The notes: a model not told the origin generated them from the letters alone. Shown: positions 1 to 10,134, counted from the first letter of the stretch. The stretch: DNA of 64,000 nt from Collinsella aerofaciens (GCF_009876115.1 NZ_WWSY01000003.1:1-64000), one strand, 5' to 3'. Numbers and translations are program-made.

Positions 1-80
1 GGGGCAGCGGGGGCGTTCGGCTAGGTGCGGGAACGGCCTATTTGCTCAATGTGTTCGGCTGAGATCGGAAATCAACCTAA
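1..80. other. Cluster edge downstream of murG, no gene seen
   Basis: This is the left edge of the window, just after the murG stop on the minus strand. Reading leftwards, no open frame starts here with a convincing ribosome site. The next dcw gene (murC or murB would be usual) must begin outside the window. Confidence 0.4.
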
Positions 81-1196
81 CTAACGCAAACCCTCTACCG
101 CATCCGCCAGAAGAGCGGCGGCTCTATCCTGAGCCAGACCACGCGCCGCCTGACGCATGACGTCGCGCTCTGCCGCGTCATCGACCAGGTGCAGCAGCTC
201 ATCGGCAAAGGCAGAACCGTCGATATCGGCATCGGCGCAGAGCACGCCGGCCCCGGCGTCGACCAGATAACGGGCATTGGTGGTTTGGTGGTCGGCCGTC
301 GCATGCGGGTACGGCACGAGCACCGAGGGCACGGCGAGCGCAGCGATCTCGGCCACGCTCGATGCGCCCGAACGCGATAGCACCAAATCGGCAGCAGCCA
401 GCATGTCGCCCATGTTGTCGATGTAAGGCTGGACGCGGTAACGCTTCGCCTCCTCGGGCGTCAGCGCCAAAGCGCGCTCGGTCTCCTCAAAGCCGTCGGC
501 ACCCGTCGAATGCAACACATAGAGGTTCTTGCGCGAAAGCAGCTCGTTTTTGAGCGAAGCCACGCGCTCGTTGAGGTGCTGGGCGCCAAGTGAACCGCCA
601 AAGACGAGCAGCAGCGTAGCGTCCTCGGGAACGCCAAGTGCCTTGCGGCCGCGAGTGCGATCGCCCTCGATCACCGAGCGACGTACGGGGTTGCCGGTCA
701 TGAGCACGTGGTCAGGGTCACCTTCGCGCTCAAAGACCGAACGCGCTGCCGGCACCGAGATGCACACGCGGGCGGCGTGGGAGTTCATCATCTTGTTGGC
801 CAGGCCCGGAACAGAGTTCTGCTCATGCAGCAGATACGGAACGCCTGCGCCCTTGCACCACCCCAGCAACGGAACCTCGACATAGGCACCAAAACCGATG
901 GCGGCATCGGGCTTGCCGACCTTTGAGAAATGACTGGCAATCGCACGCTTGGCCTTGTTGACACGCCACAGCGAGGTCAGCGCCGTCCAAGGACGGGAGC
1001 GGTCGAAGCCCGTGACCGTAATGGGCACAAAATCAAACCCAGCCTCGGGGACCAGACGACCCTCGAGCTTGCGCGACTGGCCCACGAACACAACGTGGTG
1101 GCCACGGTCACGCAGCTCTTCGGCCAAGGCGAGCGCAGGGTTGATGTGTCCTGCCGTGCCGCCGGCTGCAACAGCAACGGTCATCTTATCGGTCAT
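81..1196 (-). CDS. murG: MurG, lipid II-forming GlcNAc transferase
   Basis: MurG transfers GlcNAc from UDP-GlcNAc to lipid I at the inner face of the membrane, giving lipid II. The 371-residue product has the N-terminal glycine-rich loop AAGGTAGH (residues 10-17), the second-domain GGSLGAQHLN loop near residue 200 and the donor-site stretch SRSGASSVAEIAA near 280, as expected for the GT28 family. I chose the ATG at 1196 because GAAGGGAC lies just upstream. This start overlaps the end of ftsW by 11 bases, which suggests translational coupling. It is the last dcw gene in the window. Confidence 0.95.
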   Translation of the reverse strand: MTDKMTVAVAAGGTAGHINPALALAEELRDRGHHVVFVGQSRKLEGRLVPEAGFDFVPITVTGFDRSRPWTALTSLWRVNKAKRAIASHFSKVGKPDAAIGFGAYVEVPLLGWCKGAGVPYLLHEQNSVPGLANKMMNSHAARVCISVPAARSVFEREGDPDHVLMTGNPVRRSVIEGDRTRGRKALGVPEDATLLLVFGGSLGAQHLNERVASLKNELLSRKNLYVLHSTGADGFEETERALALTPEEAKRYRVQPYIDNMGDMLAAADLVLSRSGASSVAEIAALAVPSVLVPYPHATADHQTTNARYLVDAGAGVLCADADIDGSAFADELLHLVDDAAERDVMRQAARGLAQDRAAALLADAVEGLR

Positions 1197-2706
1197 GGTA
1201 GTCCCTTCGTACACGCGGTCCCTGGTCGTCAGTGCGCAGACGCGCCGACGGGTCCGAATTCAAATCGATTCGATTATATCCGCCGCCCGCATTGCGAGGA
1301 GTTGGGCGCTGCGGACGACCTTGCGGCGCCGTTCGCTGACGCGGACGGGCTGCCGGCTCGGTCGCAGAGCCATCCAGAACGGTAAAGCCGTTACGCGAAG
1401 ATCGCTCGCCGCGCACGTGGGGCACGCCGGCGGTACTCTCATCCATAACGGCAAAGCTCTCACGGCGGCGGTCATACTCATCGCGGCGGGCGCTCTCGTA
1501 CGAAACGCGCAGGATCAGACCGGCAAGCATGAGCGACACAATAATCGACGAACCGCCGTAGCTAATAAACGGCAACGGTTTGCCCGTCATGGGAAACACG
1601 TTGAGGATGCCCAGCGCGTTAATCAAAAACTGCACCGCGAGAATGACCGCGGAGCCAGACGCCATGAGCGCGCCCCGACGATCGGTCGCCTGCTCGGCAA
1701 TGCGAAACGCCGAGTAGATCAGCATCGCAAACACCAAGAAGAACAGCACGGTTCCGACAAAACCGACTTCCTCGCCAATGATGGCCAAGATGTAGTCGTT
1801 GTGTGCCTCGGGCAGATACGAGTACTTCATGGTTGAGTTGCCGATGCCACGGCCGAACAGACCGCCCGAGGCAAAGGCCATGATGGCAAGCGTGGCCTGA
1901 TAGCCGTCACCATACTCGTCGGCCCAAGGGTTCAAGGCAACCTGAATACGCACCATACGGTACGGCTCTGCGACAAGCGCAATCACGATCACGAGGATGC
2001 CGAAGATTAGCACGCCGATGATAAATCTGGGGTCGAGACCCGCAAACAACGCCATGCACATGAGGGTCAACAGGATGATCAGGACAGTACCGAAATCGGG
2101 CTGGATAAAGATCAGAAAGAGCGAAATGCCCAGGTAGATGCCCATCTTGCGAAGGAATTCGTTGATGTTGCCACCGGGCGAAAAGAAGCGATCAAGCATG
2201 ATGGCCGAATACGCAATGGCAAATGGCTTTAAAAACTCGGAAGGCTGGAACTGAATACCGGCGATGTTGAGCCAGCGCGTGGCGCCACGACTGCCGCTGC
2301 CCACCAAGAACACCAGAAACAGTAGCCCTATCATGCCGATAAGGAAGATCCTGAGCACATCCTCCCCAAACCAGCTGTCCGGCAAAACGCGCACGATGGC
2401 AATCAGCGCCAGAACACCGACCACGGCAAACGCGGCCTGTCGACCCAGAAAAAACGTCGCCGAGCCATTCTCGTGCAGTGCCTCGACCGAAGAAGCCGAG
2501 TACACCATCAACAGGCCAAAGCACACCAAGGTAAACAGGCAGGCCATAAATATCAAACGGGGGCGCATGATACGGGCGGGAACGCCGGCGATATAGCGTT
2601 CACTAAACGTCTGCCCGCCGCGACCGGAACACGGTGTGCTGCGCCGCGAGGAAGCACGGTCCGAGTCGGGCCTCCTCATACCTTGTCGGGGGCTCTCCTC
2701 TCTCAC
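1186..2706 (-). CDS. ftsW: FtsW, SEDS-family peptidoglycan polymerase of division
   Basis: FtsW is a polytopic SEDS glycosyltransferase that polymerises lipid II at the septum with its partner PBP (ftsI, same cluster). The protein has a basic, probably disordered N-terminus of about 45 residues, then about ten membrane segments starting at MRPRLIFMACLF. The SEDS signature PFISYGGSS is near the C-terminal end of the core. A charged tail of about 100 residues rich in Arg, Asp and Pro follows. The start is uncertain: GTG at 2706 has AGGGG six bases upstream; TTG at 2712 and ATG at 2679 are alternatives. It lies a few bases after murD. Confidence 0.93.
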   Translation of the reverse strand: MREESPRQGMRRPDSDRASSRRSTPCSGRGGQTFSERYIAGVPARIMRPRLIFMACLFTLVCFGLLMVYSASSVEALHENGSATFFLGRQAAFAVVGVLALIAIVRVLPDSWFGEDVLRIFLIGMIGLLFLVFLVGSGSRGATRWLNIAGIQFQPSEFLKPFAIAYSAIMLDRFFSPGGNINEFLRKMGIYLGISLFLIFIQPDFGTVLIILLTLMCMALFAGLDPRFIIGVLIFGILVIVIALVAEPYRMVRIQVALNPWADEYGDGYQATLAIMAFASGGLFGRGIGNSTMKYSYLPEAHNDYILAIIGEEVGFVGTVLFFLVFAMLIYSAFRIAEQATDRRGALMASGSAVILAVQFLINALGILNVFPMTGKPLPFISYGGSSIIVSLMLAGLILRVSYESARRDEYDRRRESFAVMDESTAGVPHVRGERSSRNGFTVLDGSATEPAARPRQRTAPQGRPQRPTPRNAGGGYNRIDLNSDPSARLRTDDQGPRVRRDYHDR

Positions 2707-2715
2707 CGGCAACCC

Positions 2716-4122
2716 CTATTCCATTTGCGATTTCGCCGCAGCGGCAAGCTGGGCCACATAGTCCTTAAACACGCGGCCGCGCTCCTCATAGCCCGAGAAC
2801 TCATCGAACGAAGAGCAGGCAGGAGAAAGTAAGATCACGTCACCACGGCTCGACAGCGAACGGGCGACGTCCACGGCGTCGCGTAGGTCATCCGCCTGGG
2901 CGATATCCACATCGCCATCGACATCGGCCTCGTCCATAGCGGCAGTAAAGCGCTCGCGCGCATCGCCAAAGCAAACGACCGAGCGCACGTTGTCCATAAC
3001 GACGCGGGCAAAGTCCGCAAGCGGCGTACCCTTATCGTGACCGCCGAGCAGCAAGATCACGTCGTCATCGGGAAACGCCGTCAGAGCCTTTTCGACTGCA
3101 TCGGTGTTCGTTGCCTTGGAATCGTTGACGTAGCGCACGCCATCGATCTCGCCGCAGGGTTCCACGCGGTGTTCGAGTGGCTGGAACGATGCCAAGCCGC
3201 GGCAAACGCCCTCGGGATCGGCACCGACGGCCAGGGCAGCCGTGGCGGCACATAGGGCATTGATGACATTGTGATGGCCCGAGATCTTGAGCTCGGACGT
3301 GGCGACAAGCTGAGTCTCGACGCCCTTCAGGCGGACGACCATCTTGCCGTCGCGCACAAAGGCGGCGTCTGCACCCTCGGGCTCGTCAAAAGCGACCTTG
3401 CAGATGCGGCGACCCGGCGTGTAGATGTACTCATCGAACTCATGGATGCCGGCATCCTCGACGTCGATAACCACGAGGTCGTCGTCGACCATATTCTCGA
3501 ACAACTTGATCTTGGCAAGCGCATAGTTCTTGTGGCTCTTGTGCCAGCCCAGGTGGTCGGGCGTGATGTTAAGTAGCACCGCCACGCGAGGATGAAGCTC
3601 GGCGGTCGTAGCAATCTGGTAACTCGACAGCTCGGCCACAAACCACTCATTGTGTGCACGGCCGTCGATCTCGTTCACCGGCGGCTCGCCGATATTGCCG
3701 ACGGCCACGCTGGCTTCACCGGCGGCCTTGAGCAGATAATCGGTCAGCGACGTGGTAGTTGTCTTGCCGTTGGTGCCCGTGATGGCGATCCAATTTTGGG
3801 GAGACAGGCGGTAGGCAAACTCGGGCTCGCCCATAATCTGAGCGGTATGCTCACGCCCAGCCTTAAAGAAGGCCGAGAACTCCGAGATACCCGGGCATGT
3901 CACGCACACGTCATAGGCACCCTCGACCTGCTCGGTGCCGTAGACAAACGACGCGCCCTGCGCCTCGAGCGCACGCGTGGCGTCATTGGGCTCGGAGGTA
4001 CCACCGCCATATACGGTCGTGGCGCTCACGCGCTCGGGGTGAGCCAGCGCCCAACGGGCGACATCGAGACCGGATTTACCCTGCCCCAAAACGAGCAGGC
4101 TAAAGACATCAGCAAGAGGCAT
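2716..4122 (-). CDS. murD: MurD, UDP-MurNAc-L-Ala:D-Glu ligase
   Basis: MurD adds D-glutamate to UDP-MurNAc-L-alanine in the cytoplasm, using ATP. The 468-residue protein has the Mur ligase ATP loop GTNGKTTT at residues 116-123, a central-domain histidine segment (NITPDHLGWH) and the C-terminal domain stretch LLLGGHDKGT. Its length is normal for the family. It starts nine bases after the mraY stop and is followed within about ten bases by ftsW, so it belongs to the dcw transcript. Confidence 0.95.
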   Translation of the reverse strand: MPLADVFSLLVLGQGKSGLDVARWALAHPERVSATTVYGGGTSEPNDATRALEAQGASFVYGTEQVEGAYDVCVTCPGISEFSAFFKAGREHTAQIMGEPEFAYRLSPQNWIAITGTNGKTTTTSLTDYLLKAAGEASVAVGNIGEPPVNEIDGRAHNEWFVAELSSYQIATTAELHPRVAVLLNITPDHLGWHKSHKNYALAKIKLFENMVDDDLVVIDVEDAGIHEFDEYIYTPGRRICKVAFDEPEGADAAFVRDGKMVVRLKGVETQLVATSELKISGHHNVINALCAATAALAVGADPEGVCRGLASFQPLEHRVEPCGEIDGVRYVNDSKATNTDAVEKALTAFPDDDVILLLGGHDKGTPLADFARVVMDNVRSVVCFGDARERFTAAMDEADVDGDVDIAQADDLRDAVDVARSLSSRGDVILLSPACSSFDEFSGYEERGRVFKDYVAQLAAAAKSQME

Positions 4123-4131
4123 GAAAGACCA

Positions 4132-5151
4132 CTATCCCAACTGGAAGAACAGGGCGAGGCCAACGGCGCCAAAGGCCGCGGCGATAATCCAAAAACGGAT
4201 AACGACCTTGGTCTCGGCCCAGCCCTTCTTTTCGAAATGATGATGAATGGGCGCCATAAGGAAGACGCGCTTGTGCGTAAAGTGGAAATAGACAACCTGG
4301 ATCATGACCGACAGGGTCTCGACGATAAACAGACCGCCGATGATGAGGGAAACGACTTCGGTGTTGGTCATGATGGAGGTGCAGGCAAACGCGGCACCCA
4401 GGGCAAGCGAGCCGGTATCACCCATAAAGATGCTCGCCGGGTAGCAGTTGAACCACAAAAAGCCCAGGCAGGCACCGGCACACGCCGTGCAGAAGATGGA
4501 CAGGTTCACGTCACCGTGCAAAAACGCCATAGCGGCCATGGCGAGCATGGCGATCATGGAAGTGCCGCCGGCAAGGCCATCCAGACCATCGGTCAGGTTC
4601 ACGGCATTGGAGAGACCAGCGATCATCAGCCAGCAAAATACAATGTAGAGCCACGGGAACGAAAGGCCGCAGATGGTGGTCGAAAGAACACCGAGGTCAA
4701 TCGTCAGGCCGCCGGGAAAACGAATCTCGGGGGCGACGCCGCACCAATTGACTGCGAGCACGGTAAAAGTGACGCAGATGATGGTCAGACCGATCATCTT
4801 GGCGTGAGGCGTCAGGCCGAGCGAGCGACCATGCGTGACGGAGGTCAGGTCGTCGATGAGACCCAAAACGCCGGTGGCCAGCGTGGCAAGCAGCACGAGC
4901 ACGAGCTCGGTGGTGAGCTTGCCCATCAACAGGCAGGTCAGCGAGATCGCGACAAGGATGATGACGCCGCCCATGGTCGGCGTACCCTGTTTAATCAAAT
5001 GACGCTTGGGGCCGTCGGCTCGGACCTGCTGGCCGATACCCTCGACCTTCAGCAGCTTGATCCACCACGGCATAAGCAGCAGCGCAATGGCGGCAGCGAT
5101 GCCAAGTCCCAAAAAGGCCTGATACGTAGGATACGAGGGATTGCCGAACAT
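4132..5151 (-). CDS. mraY: MraY, phospho-MurNAc-pentapeptide transferase
   Basis: MraY is the integral membrane enzyme that makes lipid I by moving phospho-MurNAc-pentapeptide to undecaprenyl phosphate. The 339-residue sequence has about ten hydrophobic segments, the aspartate-rich motif NLTDGLDGLAGG and the cytoplasmic MAPIHHHFEKKGW motif that are diagnostic for the family. The start has GGAAGGTG upstream, inside the end of murF, and only three bases separate the two genes. Confidence 0.96.
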   Translation of the reverse strand: MFGNPSYPTYQAFLGLGIAAAIALLLMPWWIKLLKVEGIGQQVRADGPKRHLIKQGTPTMGGVIILVAISLTCLLMGKLTTELVLVLLATLATGVLGLIDDLTSVTHGRSLGLTPHAKMIGLTIICVTFTVLAVNWCGVAPEIRFPGGLTIDLGVLSTTICGLSFPWLYIVFCWLMIAGLSNAVNLTDGLDGLAGGTSMIAMLAMAAMAFLHGDVNLSIFCTACAGACLGFLWFNCYPASIFMGDTGSLALGAAFACTSIMTNTEVVSLIIGGLFIVETLSVMIQVVYFHFTHKRVFLMAPIHHHFEKKGWAETKVVIRFWIIAAAFGAVGLALFFQLG

Positions 5152-5154
5152 GGG

Positions 5155-6579
5155 CTAGCACACACCTTCCACAAAGCGGTCGAGCTCAACAAAACGGGAA
5201 CCCTTGACCAGTACAACATCATGATTTTCAAGCGCGCCGCCCATGCGGTCGAGCACCTGTTGATAATCGGAAAACACCTGGATGCGGTCCTCATCCATGC
5301 CCATCATGCGTGCGGCATCGGCCATGAGCTGAGCCAGCTCACCACCGACGCACGCGAGCATGTCGAGCTTCTTGGCGGCGGCATAGGCGCCCACGAGCTC
5401 ATGCATGCGGGGAGCCTCGTCGCCCATCTCGCCCATCTCGCCCAAGATCGCCATGCGCGAACCGTCACACGAAAGCGAGCACAGCAAATCGAGGCCGGCA
5501 GCCATAGACTCGGCACTGGCGTTATAGGAGTCGTCGATGATGCGTGCTCCGCTCTTGGCGCGCTTGATCTCCTGACGGTGGCCGGTGATCGTAAGACCCC
5601 TAAAGGCAGCATCGATCTGCTCGGGCGTCACGCCCAGACGATAGGCGACCGCGGCGGCCTTGACGGCATTGGGCACGGACTGCACGCCGGGAATGGCCAG
5701 CATGGTATCGACCGTGTCGCCCTGACCAAAGTCGAGCGTAAAGACCGGATGGCCCTCGTCGTCGACGCGAATGTCGCGCGCGCGGATCTCGTCGTCGTCC
5801 GAGACGCCGGCCATCATCACGTCAATACCCGCAGGCTGGGCGAACGTATCGCGAATAAACGGCGTAAAGTCGTCCTCGCCGCCCAAAACCAGCAACGGCG
5901 AGAAGTCGCCGGCGGCGCACATGCCCTGGACAATCTCGGACTTGGCGCGGGCGATGTTCTCGCGGCTGCCCAGAATACCGATGTGGGAGGTTCCGATCTT
6001 GCTCACGATGGCAAGATTGGGGTTGGCAGACTGGGACAGGCGCTCAATCTCATGAAAATGGTTCATGCCCATCTCGAGCACCAGAACCTCGGTATCGGCC
6101 GGAGCAGAAAGCACCGTGAGCGGCATGCCAATCAGGTTGTTGAAATTGCCTTTGGTGGCCCAGACGCGATAACGCTTGGCGAGCACGGCGGCGAGCACGT
6201 CCTTGGTCGTCGTCTTGCCAATCGAACCGGTAATGCCGACGACCAGGCAGCCAAGCTCCAAGCGATATACATGCGCCAGGCGCAGCAAGAACTCCTCGGG
6301 GTCGTCGGTCATCAAGATGGCGCATCCCTTGTCCTGCGCCAGCGAAACCAGCTCGGCATCGGGCTCGCGCGTCATCACGACGGCACCGGCACCCGACTCG
6401 ATGGCACGGGAGGCAAAATCATTGCCGTCGACCTTTTCGCCGGGGAAGGCGACAAAGATCGTCCCCTCCTCGACCTGACGCGAGTCGATAACGCACCCGC
6501 GGCATACCCGATCGACTTCTTCCGTCACGGTTCGGGCCCCCGTTGAGGCCGCGAGGTTGTTGACGGCGATCTCTATCAT
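5155..6579 (-). CDS. murF: MurF, UDP-MurNAc-tripeptide:D-Ala-D-Ala ligase
   Basis: MurF adds D-Ala-D-Ala to the UDP-MurNAc tripeptide, completing the soluble precursor used by MraY next door. The 474-residue protein has the Mur ligase P-loop GSIGKTTTKD near residue 110, the central motif DDSYNA and a Mur C-terminal domain. CAGGGGAGCTGCA precedes the ATG. A gap of about 125 bases separates it from ftsI upstream; I see no clear hairpin in that gap, so read-through from ftsI is likely. Confidence 0.95.
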   Translation of the reverse strand: MIEIAVNNLAASTGARTVTEEVDRVCRGCVIDSRQVEEGTIFVAFPGEKVDGNDFASRAIESGAGAVVMTREPDAELVSLAQDKGCAILMTDDPEEFLLRLAHVYRLELGCLVVGITGSIGKTTTKDVLAAVLAKRYRVWATKGNFNNLIGMPLTVLSAPADTEVLVLEMGMNHFHEIERLSQSANPNLAIVSKIGTSHIGILGSRENIARAKSEIVQGMCAAGDFSPLLVLGGEDDFTPFIRDTFAQPAGIDVMMAGVSDDDEIRARDIRVDDEGHPVFTLDFGQGDTVDTMLAIPGVQSVPNAVKAAAVAYRLGVTPEQIDAAFRGLTITGHRQEIKRAKSGARIIDDSYNASAESMAAGLDLLCSLSCDGSRMAILGEMGEMGDEAPRMHELVGAYAAAKKLDMLACVGGELAQLMADAARMMGMDEDRIQVFSDYQQVLDRMGGALENHDVVLVKGSRFVELDRFVEGVC

Positions 6580-6704
6580 TGCAGCTCCCCTGTAAACCTA
6601 ATAATGCTATCGGCGTATTGTATCCCAGTGCCATGCGCGCGTGGTGCAGGGCATGTGAACACCCTTCAGATCAAACGGCAGACCACGCTCAAGATTCTAA
6701 CCCC

Positions 6705-8570
6705 CTACTTCGTGCGCGGAATACCCAGCACGTCGAGCGCGTTGGCCATAATCGACTGGAATGGCACCGCGGCGGCATCCGAGCCGCTCGGCGTTCCATC
6801 GAGTGTGATATAGCACAGCACCTTGGGCGATTGTGCCGGTGCAAAGCCCATAAAGGACGACATATAGTTCTCCTTGAGGTAACCGCCGTTATCGTCAGCA
6901 CGCTCGGCCGTACCGGTCTTGCCCGCCACGTCATAGCCATCGACCGCACCGCCAACGCCCGTGCCTTCGGACACGACCGTCTGCATGCACGATGCCACCT
7001 GGGCGGCAGCGTCGTCCGATATCGCACGCTCGCCTTCGCCCCAGTCCTTCTCATCGCCCTTGCTGGACTTATAGAAGTGCGGAGTCATCATCACGCCGCC
7101 GTTCGCGATGCCGCCCACGGCACGTGCGACCTCAATCGGCGAGACAGACAGCGCCTGGCCAAAGCTCATCGAGCCCAGCGTGGCGCCGTCGTACTGGTCG
7201 CGCTCCTTGACGATACCCAGACTCTCACCCGGAAAATCGACACCGGAGCTATGACCGATGCCCCACTTGTCCACATAGGTGGCAAAATCATCGGCGCCGA
7301 TCTTGCGTCCCACCAGGACAAAGCCCACATTGGACGAACGGCGCATCATCTCGCGCACGTCCATGGTCATGGTGTAGTCGCGCTTATCGGCGTCGGTAAC
7401 GGTGTCGTCGCCAACCTTAATGCTCGCCGGCACCTCAAACGACGTGCTCGAACGCACGGCGCCCAAGTCGAAACCGGCACCGGCCACGAGTGTCTTAAAG
7501 ACCGAGCCGGGCTCGTAGGCATCGGTAACCAGACGCAAGTTCATGTCCTCGGTCTTGGCGTTTTCCAGATCGGTCTGGTCATATGTCGGATACGAGCATG
7601 CCGCCAGAATCTCGCCCGTCGTGGGATCGGTGACCAGGGCCGAGCCATTCTTGGCCTTGGTCTTTTCGACAGCCTCGGCCAGGGCGTCCTCGGCGGCACG
7701 CTGGATATTGACATCGAGTGTCGTCACGATGTCCACGCCGTCAACCGCCGCCACCTTTTTATAGGCGCCGCCCGCGATATAGCTACCGTCCCTCGCCCGC
7801 TCGCGCACCAGTGAACCGTTCGTTCCGGTCAAAAGCTTGTTGTACTGCTTCTCAAGGCCCGTCAGACCGTCGTTGTCCACGTTTACCACGCCAAGCACCT
7901 GCGATGCCAGGTTGCCATAAGGATATACGCGCTTCATGGCCTGCTCAAAGAGCACGCCGGGCAGATTCTTCTTCTCCAGCGCCGCAGCATCGTCCTCGTC
8001 CACCTGGCGTTTGATATACACCCAGGTGCCATCGGACATAACGAGATCACGACAGGTTTTCTTATCGATGCCCGTAGCTTTGACCAGTGCCGAGACCGTC
8101 TTGTCAACATCCTCGATAAGCTGAGGATTCACGGCGATGTTGCGGCATTCGACCGACGACGTCAGCACGTTGCCGTTACGGTCGTAGATGGTACCGCGCT
8201 TGGCATACAGCGTCTGCGCAAGCAAGCGACGCGCATCGGCACGGTCGCGTAACTTATCGGCTTCCACGATTTGATAGTCGGCAAGGCGAAGGACGCCCAA
8301 GCCCAAGCCAAACCCAATGAAGCCCATGACGGCTTTGCGACGAGGCAGCGGCGTGCCCGTGAGCCATTCGGTCGACGAGCTCTTGCGCGGTCTGGTGTTA
8401 TGCATTTGAGGACCACTCGAGCTACGGAGACGCGACGCGGGGTCGTTGCCATAGGACGGCCTCGCGTTGTAAGATGGCCGACCCGTTCCTTGATAACCAG
8501 AACGTCCCCGCGATGAGGGACGTCCAGAACCGCGACCCCCGTCGGAACCGCGGCGATAGTCATTTGTCAT
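6705..8570 (-). CDS. ftsI: FtsI/PBP2-type division transpeptidase
   Basis: This class B penicillin-binding protein cross-links septal peptidoglycan outside the membrane. The 621-residue protein has a long basic Gly/Arg/Ser-rich N-terminal tail (about residues 1-78), one membrane anchor (about 80-97), a PBP dimer domain and a transpeptidase domain. The catalytic motifs are SVFK (Ser356, Lys359), SSN (412-414) and KTG (551-553). The extended cytoplasmic tail is like those of actinobacterial PBPs. Its ribosome site is weak, and the gene starts 17 bases after the ftsL-like stop, so coupling is plausible. Confidence 0.93.
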   Translation of the reverse strand: MTNDYRRGSDGGRGSGRPSSRGRSGYQGTGRPSYNARPSYGNDPASRLRSSSGPQMHNTRPRKSSSTEWLTGTPLPRRKAVMGFIGFGLGLGVLRLADYQIVEADKLRDRADARRLLAQTLYAKRGTIYDRNGNVLTSSVECRNIAVNPQLIEDVDKTVSALVKATGIDKKTCRDLVMSDGTWVYIKRQVDEDDAAALEKKNLPGVLFEQAMKRVYPYGNLASQVLGVVNVDNDGLTGLEKQYNKLLTGTNGSLVRERARDGSYIAGGAYKKVAAVDGVDIVTTLDVNIQRAAEDALAEAVEKTKAKNGSALVTDPTTGEILAACSYPTYDQTDLENAKTEDMNLRLVTDAYEPGSVFKTLVAGAGFDLGAVRSSTSFEVPASIKVGDDTVTDADKRDYTMTMDVREMMRRSSNVGFVLVGRKIGADDFATYVDKWGIGHSSGVDFPGESLGIVKERDQYDGATLGSMSFGQALSVSPIEVARAVGGIANGGVMMTPHFYKSSKGDEKDWGEGERAISDDAAAQVASCMQTVVSEGTGVGGAVDGYDVAGKTGTAERADDNGGYLKENYMSSFMGFAPAQSPKVLCYITLDGTPSGSDAAAVPFQSIMANALDVLGIPRTK

Positions 8571-8587
8571 ACTCAGCTACCGTCTTG

Positions 8588-9058
8588 TTACTGAGCGGTC
8601 GCGGTCGAGCTAGCGCCCGCGGCTGCATCCTGCGAAAAATCAAGTGTAACGCTCTCGCTGGGCTCCACCATGCCATAAGCGCCCGCAAGGTCGCGAATGC
8701 GCGTGTCGGCACCATAGACCGAATGCATGACCTCCAGGTCGGAGCTCTCATCGGTCGCCTTCTCGAGCGTGTTGGTAAGCGCGGCATTGCTGTTGAGCAC
8801 CTGGGCCGTAACGCCGGCGAGCGCCACACGGGCGACACCGATCGTCATGAAGATGGCCGCAATGATGCAAAACGTTTTAAGAACGCTCATGAAAACCGGG
8901 CTTACCGCCTGGTTTGCCTGACGGCCCGCGCCCGTGTAGACATCAAAGCGCGGCGTGCGCTGCTCGCGGGGAGCAACGGGGGCCTGCGGCGTCTCACGAT
9001 AGGCGGGCATGGCGCTCATATCATAGGCGAGTGCTGCGTTTGAAGTGTTGTAGCCCAT
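8588..9058 (-). CDS. FtsL-like bitopic division protein
   Basis: The product has 156 residues, a cytoplasmic tail of about 55 residues, one membrane helix (about 57-82), a short polar helix likely to form a coiled coil (about 85-115) and the segment AGAYGMVEP. Size, topology and position between rsmH and ftsI are those of FtsL, which links FtsB/Q to FtsW-FtsI. Sequence conservation of FtsL is poor, so the call rests mainly on context. GGGAGGCGGC precedes the ATG. The tail rich in Pro, Arg and Gln is longer than in E. coli FtsL. Confidence 0.75.
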   Translation of the reverse strand: MGYNTSNAALAYDMSAMPAYRETPQAPVAPREQRTPRFDVYTGAGRQANQAVSPVFMSVLKTFCIIAAIFMTIGVARVALAGVTAQVLNSNAALTNTLEKATDESSDLEVMHSVYGADTRIRDLAGAYGMVEPSESVTLDFSQDAAAGASSTATAQ

Positions 9059-9148
9059 GATATGCCGCCTCCCATCCCGAGTACGTTGGTAGTGTGTTTA
9101 AGCTTCGTTTATGGTGCGAGCGGGAGGTCCAATATCGCGCGGTCGCGT

Positions 9149-10114
9149 CTACAGACGCTGCGCCACGCGGATCTTGGCTGATCTCGCCCGAGGGTTGCGC
9201 GCAACCTCATCGGGTTGGGCAACCAGGGGTTTGCGGGTGATGACCTTGAGTATCGGCACGTTGCCGCACACGCACACCGGAATCTCCGGCGGACACGTGC
9301 ACCCCTGGCTCATCTCCTTAAAGTGGTTCTTTACGATACGGTCCTCGAGCGAGTGATACGAGATGACGCAGATGCGTCCGCCCGGGTTGAGCCACCTTGT
9401 GGCGGCGTCTAGCCCTCGCTCGAGCACATCGAGTTCGTGATTGACCTCGATGCGAATGGCCTGGAAACTTTTCTTGGCTGGGTGTCCGCCATGCCGACGA
9501 GCGGCAGCGGGGATACCAGCCTTGATGATCTCGACAAACTGGCCGGTGGTTTCGATCGGCTCATGCTCGCGGCGGCGCACGATCTCGCGCGCGATCTGCG
9601 AGGCAAACTTCTCTTCGCCGTAGACGCGTAGAATCCGGGCGAGGTCGTGTTCGTTATAGGTATTGATGACCTCAGCTGCGTTTAAGGTGTTGTTACCCGG
9701 ATCCATCCGCATGTCCAATGGGGCGTCCTCGTTGTACGAAAAGCCCCTGCCAGGGATATCGAGTTGCGGCGACGAAACGCCCAAGTCGAACAGGAAGCCA
9801 TCGACCCCGGGCACCTCGGCCGAGCAAAGCAGCTCGTCCAAGTCGCCGAAGTTGCCCTTCAGCAGCTGGTGCGGTACGCCGGGAACCTCGCGGTCCAGAC
9901 GGGCACCAGCGGCCTCGAGGGCCATGTCGTCCTGATCGACGCCGAGCAAAAGGCCGGTCTCCCCCACCTGCGCGGCCATCTTTACCGAATGGCCGGCACC
10001 GCCAAGGGTGCAGTCGCAGACGACGGAGCCGCTCTTGAGCTGCAGCGACTCAAGCACTTCGCCGAGCATGACAGGTTCATGCCGATATTCTTGTGTCAAG
10101 ATCCCACGCTCCAT
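9149..10114 (-). CDS. rsmH: RsmH, 16S rRNA C1402 N4-methyltransferase
   Basis: RsmH (MraW) methylates N4 of C1402 in 16S rRNA using SAM. The 321-residue protein opens with HEPVMLGEVLESL, has the SAM-binding loop DCTLGGAGHS near residue 35, GVSSPQLD near 112 and the C-terminal VISYHSLEDRIVKNHFK segment, all typical. Its place right after mraZ is the usual one. The start is not well supported by a ribosome site; an in-frame TTG six codons on (after GAGCGTGGGATC) is possible. Confidence 0.95.
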   Translation of the reverse strand: MERGILTQEYRHEPVMLGEVLESLQLKSGSVVCDCTLGGAGHSVKMAAQVGETGLLLGVDQDDMALEAAGARLDREVPGVPHQLLKGNFGDLDELLCSAEVPGVDGFLFDLGVSSPQLDIPGRGFSYNEDAPLDMRMDPGNNTLNAAEVINTYNEHDLARILRVYGEEKFASQIAREIVRRREHEPIETTGQFVEIIKAGIPAAARRHGGHPAKKSFQAIRIEVNHELDVLERGLDAATRWLNPGGRICVISYHSLEDRIVKNHFKEMSQGCTCPPEIPVCVCGNVPILKVITRKPLVAQPDEVARNPRARSAKIRVAQRL

Positions 10115-10134
10115 CCGTTACTCGTGCCTTGCCC

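Noticed and set aside
3592..6546. A 984-codon open frame on the plus strand across murD, mraY and murF
   Set aside because: It has no recognisable domain, a His/Asp/Gly-heavy composition and lies antisense to three certain genes.
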